Source of the DNA: Chytriomyces cf. hyalinus JEL632
Lineage: Eukaryota; Chytridiomycota; Chytridiomycetes; Chytridiales; Chytriomycetaceae
Reading direction: 5' to 3'
NCBI GenBank assembly: GCA_025435555.1
Contig: JAIWWG010000021.1
Coordinates: forward strand, 310,001-374,000
DNA length: 64,000 nt
Below, piece after piece: positions 55,658-64,000 of the stretch (positions are counted from its first letter, which is position 1; each line of letters starts with the position of its first letter). Under the pieces are notes generated by a model. It was given only the letters and a program-made list of their open reading frames with translations, was not told the DNA's origin and did no database searches. The position numbers and the translations under genes are program-made.

Positions 55658-57604
55658 ATGTCTGCAGCTGGGGTGATCTTCAGATTCTATCACAACGCCA
55701 CGGATCTGGCATGCAACTCAGCAGTGGTGCGCATGGACTACAGTCTGACGGAGACTTGCACCGCCAATGCAAGCGCCAATGCCCTCACCACCACGAAGTG
55801 TAGAGCCAACGAAGAGACCACCGACTCTGCTCGGCACAGTACTGGCTGTGTGGCTCCATCCAACCTTCCCTCCGTCTATCTCACCTCCTTGGCACTGCCG
55901 CTGGTTCTGTTCAAGCAGTTTGCGGACTCGGACACTGCCTGCACCGGGTCAGCGCTTGTCGGCGGGACTCAGTACCCGGTAGACTCATGCGTGCAAGCGC
56001 ACACAGAGACCGGATTCCACACCGAGAATGGACGTAAAGTCCAGTCCGAGTATTTGTCAGCCAACGCGTCAACGGGCCAGCTTGTGAGGTCTTTCTATTC
56101 AGACGATCAGTGCTACAACCACATCAGATCTGTTCCTCTGGATGAAAAGTTGGAAGCATGTCAAGAACACATGTCCGCCACAATCATCAACCCGCTCATT
56201 TTCGAGCGGACAATCACATATTTAGATGACGCATGCACTCAGCCTGGCACGATAGACTACGACATATCAAACTTTGTAAGCTGCGTGGATACCACGGACT
56301 GCAAAAAAACGGAACAGGGTCGGCAAGAGATCAGTTGCCTGAATCAACCGTCGCTAGGGGATGACGCTGCAAGCCTCTTTAAAAGCAAACCATACGGCGT
56401 ACTCGACTACCATCAGGATAAAAACTGCGCAGGACTTATAGGATCCCTCGCACTACTTTTAAATGTTTGCCAGCCGACTGCAGGAAGAAAGTCGCACAAT
56501 TTCACCGCGCTTCCCGATGGATCCTTCGTGGGGACATTTTATAAAGCACCAAATTGTATCGGCGAATCAACCGTTGGTAGATTTTCTCAGAACGGCGCCT
56601 GCTCCGGTTTTACACGTCTGACAGTCTTCAATTCTCCATTCAACTTGGGCGGTATGGCCGGAACTGACGCTGTCGCTGGAAGCAGTGGGAACTCATCAAC
56701 TACAAACTTGAACCTTGCTCCAATTGTCGGAGGCATTGGTGGTGCGGTTGTTGTTCTCGGAGTTGTTGCCGCAGTTTTCTACTTCCGCGAAAAAAAGAAA
56801 CGAGACGCAACAATGAATTTACGTTCATCAGATACCCCGGATACTTCAGGAACTTCAGCTTCTCCACCTCCTGGCCGGTCGAAACAGCTACCTCTCGTGC
56901 TGGGCGGCCCATCTGAGTTTGCAGTTGCACGAGATCCATCCTCCTCACCAACGTCCAAGTTTCCAACCGTTTATACACCTGCTACAACGGACGTTATATA
57001 CCAAGCAACTTCTGTTTCATCATCAGACTCGGACGCGGCGCGTGAGACATATGCCGCCTCCTCCTCCGCCGTCACTTCAAGACCTGATCCCGAAAAACTC
57101 CTGTGCGTCATGCACAAACATATCCTTTGCTCTCGCCCTCACTCTTCCAAGTTTTACTGATACTTATATCTTCAAAACAGATCCAGGGAAGGTCCACCCT
57201 TACCAGTGAAAAGCGCTGCCGAAAACGAACGAACCTCGTTTGTCAATGCTCTCGCGCCAACCACGCATATATCTCACCCAACTGCACTCTTTCAGCCAAT
57301 ACACATTGGGGAAAAAGTGACACTTCCCATGGACCCGGCAACCAGGACCGTCGCGGAAGTGGCGCTTTGGATCTTTGCTTACGGCGGCACGAGTCTGTCT
57401 GCACAAATATCAAAGGAGCACGAGGTGGATGGACGGTCCCTGATGAGGGTCAACACGGTTGAGCTTCTACAGGTGTTCAAGATTACGAAAATTGGGCAAA
57501 AGTTGCGGTTTGAGGAGGGTCTCGAGGAATTGAAGATGAGGAGTGCGGTGTATGGTGCGGGTGGGAAGGATCGGAGTCCGGGGCCACCGCCGGCTTATAA
57601 TTAA
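55658..57604 (+). CDS. Type I cell-surface protein with six Cys-pair repeats and a cytoplasmic SAM-like domain
   Basis: Not a named family I recognise. Two exons, intron about 57101-57180. The outside part (residues 1-340) contains six units of about 55-60 residues, each with an aromatic-x-D/N-x-x-C motif and a second Cys about 20 residues later: NATDLAC, DSDTAC, SDDQC, LDDAC, QDKNC and KAPNC. A membrane helix (LAPIVGGIGGAVVVLGVVAAVFYF) is followed by KKK, then a Ser/Thr/Pro-rich tail. Exon 2 adds LPMDPATRTVAEVALWIFAY to LQVFKITKIGQKLRFEEGL, which reads as a SAM (sterile alpha motif) domain, then PGPPPAYN, a PPxY-type motif. No signal peptide is seen at the ATG used, which is odd for this topology; a 5' exon may be missing. 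A receptor or adhesin role is inference. Confidence 0.72.
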
Positions 57605-57957
57605 TGGATTTTGAGGTCTTGTAACTATTCTCGGACTTTCGGACTTTTTTATTTTTTTATTTTCGCACAAACCAACAGAGATTGGCATATGTATTTCAGC
57701 TTGTTTGACTAGGGAGAATAAAATGTGGTCAAAATAGAAGAACCGAAATTGTGGAATTGGCAAGAATCATTAGTGTTTTGGCAATTTTCTCAACCATTCT
57801 TCCTCATTAACGGTTTGAAGAAGTTTAGCAACAGCGTGGTAAAATTCTCCGAAATACCAACAACGCCAACGGCCAGGATTGGAACTCTTTTCCATGAAAT
57901 AAATGCCCAGTGACGATATTTCCTCAACGTTTATTTATAGTGCCTCAATGAATAGAA
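57605..57957. other. Convergent 3' intergenic region
   Basis: AT-rich space between the surface-protein gene and the kexin gene. It contains an AATAAA near 57717 (plus) and the reverse TTTATT near 57930, suitable as poly(A) signals for the two genes. No gene is seen. Confidence 0.5.
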
Positions 57958-60735
57958 TCAAAGATTCGACGCCTGCGTATCATCAAACAGCAAATCATCA
58001 ACCAAATAACCGCCTTTCCTCAGCTCCTCCAACTCTGCGTCATTTGGCCCTTCGAAATCTTCAAATTCGTCCAAACTACTGCTGCTGCTTTCATCCCTTT
58101 CCCCTACTTCTCGATTCAACCGCTGAAACTCGTAGCTCTCGCCGCTACCGCCAACTCCAGTTGCTCCCATCTCGTTGTCGTTCATTCTTTGTTGCCGCAT
58201 CAGGAACCATTCAAAGATTTCAGTGCGTTTGGAGTATAGGTACCATCCTGCACCGCCTAAACCGCATATGACGATCAGGGCAATGAACCAAGCCACGCCA
58301 CTGCGTCCTCCACTGTTACTGGGTTGAGCAGTATCACCCTTTCCGTCTTCTCCTATTGCGCCTGAAGGTGTGTTGGAAGTTTTGCTCGCATCAGCAGGCT
58401 GTGCTGATGCATCAGTAGGGACGGGTACGGTCGGGGGTTCAGCTCCACCACCAACGACATCTGGCTTTTTGTGAACGGTGCTTGTTTGCTGTGAGCCCCA
58501 GAACGTGATGGCTGCGTTCTCAAAAGTCCCCGTAAGGTCAGGAGTTTCTGCATCGCGAATGACAAGTTGCCATCTTCCAACGGGGTTTTCGTCCCTGTAG
58601 AAAAAACAGGCAAGTTTATCTACCATGAAATTGAATCAAAGAAAGAGCCACTCACCAATGCGCGACAGTCATAAACGTCCAATTTGAGTAGCCAGTATCG
58701 GATCGATCTCCGTGTCGCTTCACTCCCAAGAAACTCATAATTCCGTTTGGAGAAATCAAATCTACAGCAACGTCACCGCGTTTCTTGTGCTGAATGTTGA
58801 TTGTCACGGTAATATGCTCCAGCAGCCCAAAATTCGCTTCTGCCAGAGCGTCGCGCGTAATGTCATAGATGGCGCGAACATCTTTCCCAGACTCTTGCGG
58901 AATCTCGGCAGCGCCTTTCTCATTGGGTGCGACAAATGCAGTTTTGTAGAAAGCGTGCGCGGGGACAGTTTTCCAAGTCTTTGCGAGTTCGAGGATTGCA
59001 TACGCGTCCAGTTTGCCATACCCATATTCGTGGCTGTACAGGCGACCAGCGTGGGTTTTGAACCATGACGGGTCTTTTGTGTTGACTGGCACTGCAGAGC
59101 GAACTGTAATGTGCTGATAGTCTCTCCAGGATAGATCGGGCCTGTTTACTTTGTTATTTTTTTCCGCCATGGTGATGCAGAGGTGGATTAGCATTTCACC
59201 TGATGGAGTTGACTAATGCGTAAATTCCAGACGCAAGTGGCGCTGATGCTGACGTTCCGCCGTGAGATTTTGTGCACAGATCGCCTTCGTGGCCTAATTG
59301 CCAATCCGTTGTTGCCTGCAGCGAGAAGTTTTAAAGGACAGTTCAACAACACTAAGACAAACTCACAATCGCATCATCATGTCTTTGATTCGCAGACGAG
59401 TACATGACAATCATATTTGCCGAGCATGCTTCCGAATAAACAGGGTGTAAATTGTTGCGATCCACGGAGGAAACAGTGATCGTATAGATGCTGTTTGTGT
59501 ATCCGTCAAAGTTGCAATTGTCCCCGGCGGCACCCCCATTTCCACTGGCGAATACAAAAATTGATCCAAGCCCGCCTCGACCATTCTTGATGCCATTCAC
59601 AACCGCATCACTCACAATCCGCGGAGGCGCTTCCATAGTCGCGCCATTATCCGTTGGACCCCAACTACATGAATAAATATGATTGTCCTGCATTTTATAG
59701 TTGATGGATGCAGCTTCATCCGCCTCAGTGAGCGATCCACCCAAGATTCTCACAGCCGAGACTTTTGCTTTGTACGCAACCCCTACGCCGCATACATTAT
59801 TTCGAACGGCTGCAACTTCTCCTGCACATCGCGTGCCATGGCGATCTTCGTATGTTTTTGGTATAGGATCTGGCGTGTGGGCGTTGTAATCGTATGAACC
59901 TTCGGCATACTGCGAGTTTTGTATGCATTGTCAATTAAACAAGACACTTAACACGAAAAGGATGCTTACATAGTTATCTTTAAGATCATTGCTGTTGTAG
60001 TTCATTCCATCATCCACAAAGCACACCACAGACCCATTTCCAAATATTCCTGCAACAAATATGCGCTGTTAACAAAAGGCCAAAGAAAACATAGTTGTCA
60101 TGCAAACCTTGGCTCCATGCACCCGTCACATTATGATCATTTCCCACCTGGGAAGGACTGTCGTTGATGAGATGCCACTGATTTCCAAACTCTGGATCGG
60201 TAATCTCAAACAGCTTCGCAGCCGCTTCTATACGACCCTCATTACCACGTCCCCATAGATGCAAATCATCTTCCCAAACTTCAGGAACACTCCTTTTCAC
60301 AAGTCGATTCTTGGGAACCTGCATTTCCGCCCACGCCACATCTGGATGAGTCCGAATGCACTCCTGCACGCTGTTCATGAGTTCGACCGAGTCTCGGCGC
60401 ACGGCAACTTGAAAGTAATTGGGCAGCTCGCCCACTGCGCCGATAAACACAACCGTCGGCGCAGATAGATCCGCGCACGCTGATTCGCTGCGCCGTGAGA
60501 GTGAGTCTTGGCCGAGCCATAGTGCCACGTTCGCTGCTCGTTGCGCGAAGGGTGAAGCTTCGTGTGCAAGATCGCGGCGAGCTCTGGCGGATGAGTCGGC
60601 GGTGGAAGTGTCGCCGTGGATTTGGTATGCAAAGTATGCAAAGTTCTCATGGTCATTTGGCGGTGCGTTTGCCCAGGATGCAGATGCGGTGGCCATGCTC
60701 AGACTGAGCCAGGCGAGTGCATGCAGTGCTTGCAT
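57958..60735 (-). CDS. Kexin-type proprotein convertase (Kex2/S8B subtilase)
   Basis: A Golgi serine protease that cuts after Lys-Arg. The first true ATG is 60735, giving signal peptide MQALHALAWLSLSMATASAS. The pro-region ends at NRLVKRSVPEVW, the likely self-cleavage site. Catalytic Asp: VCFVDDGMNY near 60015. His: EDRHGTRCAGEVAAV near 59840. Oxyanion Asn: FVFASGNGG near 59540. Ser: HGGTSASAPLASGIY near 59240. The P (homo B) domain follows, with DVAVDLISPNGIMSF and HWDENPVGRWQLVI. Then come a Ser/Thr/Pro stem, one membrane helix (GVAWFIALIVICGLGGAGWYLY) and an acidic cytoplasmic tail with YEFQRL, a candidate tyrosine sorting signal. About 800 residues, like yeast Kex2. About seven short introns. 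All catalytic residues are present. Divergent from a secreted-protein gene with a KR site. Confidence 0.95.
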
Positions 60736-61043
60736 TTTGACGGTTGGTTTCACGGAATATTTTCCGTCTTTATTTTTATCTGGTTATCCACGCGCTTGAT
60801 CGACAACAGGGACGAGCTTTTGAAAACGCAATCCCTTGTTCAGTATTTTGCGTGCATGTGGAGAATATATATCGTGATTTGAAGTTTTTAAAAATCTAAA
60901 ATGCGGTTGCAGTCGAGGAGGACGCGGGCTTTCCTTATGATCGAGTGTGTAATCAAGCGGTTGACACCGAAAGAAACAGAGGATCTTCACGAGAAAATCG
61001 TTAAAAATAACAGCGCAAACATTGACAAAACCGTTTGCAAAAA
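60736..61043. other. Divergent intergenic region, kexin to secreted protein
   Basis: About 308 nt holding both promoters. AT-rich patches (GATAAAAATAAAG on the kexin side near 60770). No gene is supported. Confidence 0.45.
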
Positions 61044-61913
61044 ATGAAGCTTGTTTACGACGCGTCCGTCATTTTACTTCTCTTGACTCTGCCGCATCTG
61101 ATCTTGCAGGCTGCGCCGGTTGCTTCAGAACAAAAGCGGGATCAACCGCAAATTTTAAACAGCGTTGGCGATGCCTGTGGCAGATTCATAAGCGCAGACA
61201 ATGATTCCCCGAACGATCCAATCTGCAACCCCGTAAACCTAACGTGTCTTTTGGCGAAACTACCTGACATAAGGCCCATTTCTCGCGTTAAAGGCGGCTT
61301 CACACATCGGGGACGCGGAAACATTTTCCCAGGACGCCGGGATTCAGATCCGCAGGGAAGACTTGGGATCATTCGTGGTCACGGCCCTGTACTGCCGCCA
61401 AGTGACGATCAAGATCATTCAGGCAATTCAGACGGCTCCACAGGATCAAACTTGCTCTGGGGAGATCAAGACTATAAGGATGTGAACGACGTCGTGGCAG
61501 CTGAATCGACGCGTTTAGGGCAATGCGTAATCAAGCATGGAAAGCTGGGCGAGGCATGTGGAACATTTGTTCAGCCGTCGGTTGTGTGCGAGCCCAACCT
61601 GGTTTGCGCTTTCGATTTAAAGTATCCACCGCAGAACGCGGAGTATGTCGACTACCAGGAGGACAAGCAGACCGCAGAAATCGGAACTGAGATGGTGTCG
61701 CCGTCTGCAATAATTGAAGTGCAAGTTGGTGATTCTGGAGAAGTCATGTCTCCTGGGGTCAAAGGGGCGTGTGTTCCAGTGGTGGAGGCTGTGGGCGGAT
61801 CGTGTTTTGGAGCCAGAAAGTATCCCCCGCACTGCTCAGAAGGGTTGGAGTGCAGTGTCGGGATTTCCAGTTTGACTGAAGGTGTGTGCGTGAATGTGAC
61901 TGCGTCAACGTAA
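61044..61913 (+). CDS. Secreted Cys-containing protein, function unknown
   Basis: I do not recognise this protein. A single exon starts at ATG 61044, MKLVYDASVILLLLTLPHLI, a strong signal peptide ending near LQAAPVA. Shortly after comes SEQKRDQP, with a Lys-Arg that a kexin could cut. The mature part has 11-12 Cys in two clusters. The first is DACGRF...ICNP...TCLL; the second starts GQCVIKHGKLGEACGTF, then VVCEPNLVCAFD, GACVPV, SCFGARKYPPHCSEGLEC and VCVNVT. The G.C....C.....C.. order recalls Dickkopf/colipase-like or EB-type modules but is not conclusive. A Gly/Asp/Ser-rich linker (about residues 75-140) separates the clusters. It is probably extracellular or wall-associated. Confidence 0.65.
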   Translation: MKLVYDASVILLLLTLPHLILQAAPVASEQKRDQPQILNSVGDACGRFISADNDSPNDPICNPVNLTCLLAKLPDIRPISRVKGGFTHRGRGNIFPGRRDSDPQGRLGIIRGHGPVLPPSDDQDHSGNSDGSTGSNLLWGDQDYKDVNDVVAAESTRLGQCVIKHGKLGEACGTFVQPSVVCEPNLVCAFDLKYPPQNAEYVDYQEDKQTAEIGTEMVSPSAIIEVQVGDSGEVMSPGVKGACVPVVEAVGGSCFGARKYPPHCSEGLECSVGISSLTEGVCVNVTAST

Positions 61914-61970
61914 AATCCGACCATAAAATATATTTATAAACACAAACCACGTTGTCCCTCCAAGACGCGC

Positions 61971-64000
61971 ATGGCATCGTCGTCATCGCGCACATTGCAA
62001 TCGCCGAATGCGGATGCCGCATTCTCGAACGATTCGAGCGCAATGAGCGTGTGGCTGTCGTTAATCGGACGAGAAGGCGAGGCCGCGCTGAGATGGTGAC
62101 TTACAATGAAGCATCAGTGGCACCCTCTTCTGACTTCTCGCACACATTCTCTGTATCACAGTCTTTCAGCCGGAACAGTGGATGCGTCTTCAGAACAAAG
62201 CACGCGCGCTCTATTTCTGTCTGCCGTTCCCTCCGCCGACCCACGCGAAACACTTCTCAGCTCCATTCCCATACGCGCATTCCTAATTGTCCATGCCGCA
62301 CTGGCCGACTGTCAAAGGAGGATCTCGTCCACCACGGAGCATTCCCTTTTTCTTACCACTCACACCAAAAAGGGAAAGGCGCCAGCCAGCTCGATAATTG
62401 CATACCGCGTTGATCTCCGTGCTCAACAATTGGCCACCCTCGTAACTTTACCCGAAAATTTATCAACTGACCGAAAAGGGCGTCCGATAAATGTCAAGGT
62501 TTCTTCAACGTCTGATTTTCGAGTGTTGGTTTGAGCTTATTGTTTCAACCCAGTCACATAGCGCGCTTGGAGCAAAGTTTTCAATGAAATCGGAGCCTTC
62601 TGAGGAGGACGTCAGTCTTCATTACAAGCGAATGCGGGAATTTTTCAAGTCGCACATTTTGGATGACTCGATCGCCTTCGAAAAACTGACAACGACGAGC
62701 AACCCAATTGTCCTAAAAGCCCTCAGCGATGCAAGCGCCTGGTTGTTCCCAGATTCCTGTACAGGATGTATGGTGAGGCATCTAATTGTTCCGTGCATGA
62801 AATTCAATAAGTTAAAGATGCTATCCTCCACATCAGAATTATCGGCTACAACAGTCATTTTCGCAGCGACTTTTAGCCCTGTCAATGACTCCAGATACCC
62901 TCGAAGCTCAATCAATACCCCTCAATCAGTCCAAAGCCGAAAAAGACCTCCTTCTTTCTCGCGACGAACAATTTTGCCTGTCAAATCTTCATTTTCAATC
63001 CCCGACAACGGTCGAAGCGATTCGGCCAATGCTGAAATATATTGCAGCGCGGTTTGACCCTGACGATCCGATAGAATTTCATTCGCACATCTGCCGGAGT
63101 TTGCATTCGTCTCCAGTTACTCTGAACACTTTGTACTTGCTTATGTGGAGCTCATGCCAAGGCTCTCTCCTGATTCAAATAGAAGGAAGAGGAAATATGG
63201 GACCACTGAGTGTTTACGATGATGTGAAGGAACCCGAATTGAATCTGCGAGAACGGAAAACACGATCAAAAATGTGTGACGTTTCCCTGGATGAATGCGA
63301 TGTCGAAGTGCAAAATATCGACCATACAGATACCATCGTAAAACTCGAAGACACAGAATTTGATTTGACTGAATCTTCAGCTTTGGTCAACATTCGAAAG
63401 CAAGCCAGAGATTTGCTTGTTGCCAACCAACAAGAATACACGGATTCGATATTGAAGGCCGCTCCACTTGGTGCTTTATGGACTTTACATTTGCACGACA
63501 AAGCACACTCAACATTGCGAAGAATGGGGAAAAAAAGTGCTGGTTCACTGATTCCTGCCCTCATAAACTTGATGATGATCGCGAATGGAATGTGGACATC
63601 TGGAACAGCGTGCGCGCTTGTTGCGAAAACTGCCGTTGTGCTTTATGAGGCGAAAGTGCTGGTGAGTATATCTTTCGAATGTTGCATCAAATTTGTTTTC
63701 AAGTGACCTGTTCCACTCTTCAGAATAACCTCCGAATTGTTTGGCAAGTAGATGTCGCGTATCTGGAAGCTCCGCGATGTTACTCGCAAGTCATCAAAGT
63801 CTGGTGCATTGGAAACCATGCACACGTGATAACAGCTGTGAAATATGTCACCGGCGCACAACGAGCGTATTCCCAGGAGCGAATCAATCGATGCAAAATT
63901 CGTAAAGAGGAAAATGGAATTGTGCACCCTGTCATTTTCAACGAGGATTGCCAAGACGGGAAAGTGGATTTCAAGTTGTCTCTTTCCGAAGATGACAATG
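61971..64000 (+). CDS. Unrecognised multi-exon protein, 3' end outside the window
   Basis: I do not recognise this protein. From ATG 61971 (MASSSSRTLQSPNADAAF) exon 1 ends at 62095 (EAALR). An acceptor at 62161 continues CLSAGTVDASSEQSTRALF, giving a shared frame through IPIRAFLIVHAALADC. A short intron near 62,510-62,561, another at 62,773-62,866 and one at about 63,661-63,723 complete what is seen. Later exons contain HYKRMREFFKSHILDD, LKYIAARFDPDDPIEFHSHI, an acidic region (IDHTDTIVKLEDTEFDL) and VWQVDVAYLEAPRCYSQVI then KVWCIGNHAHVITAVKY just before the edge. Frames agree at each junction, which supports one gene. The intron near 62.5 kb may be only 37 nt, so that border is doubtful. No signal peptide or membrane helix. 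Confidence 0.6.

Noticed and set aside
1-64000. CRISPR arrays, insertion sequences, rRNA, or prokaryotic operons
   Set aside because: None seen. The tandem repeats are microsatellites without spacers, and the genes are spliced eukaryotic genes.

Overview
The window is nuclear DNA from a eukaryote, most likely a zoosporic (flagellated) early-diverging fungus such as a chytrid. Genes are packed tightly on both strands. They carry many short introns, mostly about 50-100 nt with GT-AG ends. Fungal marks are a UPF0658 Golgi membrane protein, a Kex2-type processing protease, an HDEL-tailed Yos9/OS-9 lectin and a fungal-type DAHP synthase. Two features point to the zoosporic groups: a homologue of the CatSper beta subunit (expected only where a motile flagellum is kept) and a Crinkler-family effector-like gene. 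The phylum is inferred, not shown.

Layout. 0-14 kb: the 5' end of a DAHP synthase (-), OS-9/Yos9 (+), MESH1 ppGpp/NADPH phosphatase (-), translation release factor eRF1 (+), a biotin-dependent acyl-CoA carboxylase alpha subunit (-), an unrecognised gene (-), tRNA-Gln(CTG), an MFS transporter (-) and a UPF0658 protein (+). 14-27 kb: DNA polymerase epsilon catalytic subunit (-), then CatSper beta (-). 27-38 kb: COG1 of the Golgi tether (+) and VWA8, a three-module AAA+/VWA ATPase (+). 38-49 kb: a cytochrome P450 (-), Dicer (-), TAPT1/Emp65 (-). 49-51.5 kb: ALG13 (+) and a PAF-acetylhydrolase-like esterase (+).

51.5-57.6 kb looks like a faster-evolving accessory segment. It holds a Crinkler-like gene broken by two frameshifts, a diverged direct repeat on either side of it, an F-box/LRR gene whose last codons lie inside one repeat copy, and a cell-surface protein with six Cys-pair repeats and a cytoplasmic SAM domain. 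57.9-64 kb: a kexin (-), a small secreted Cys-containing protein (+) with a dibasic site a kexin could cut, and an unrecognised multi-exon gene running off the right edge.

There is no operon-like logic. Several genes share the early secretory pathway (OS-9, COG1, UPF0658, TAPT1, ALG13, kexin), but nothing shows co-regulation. Several neighbours are divergent pairs with under 100 nt between start codons (MESH1/eRF1, TAPT1/ALG13) or about that (CATSPERB/COG1). Exon borders were read by eye from splice motifs and protein-family continuity. Outer coordinates are more reliable than internal ones.
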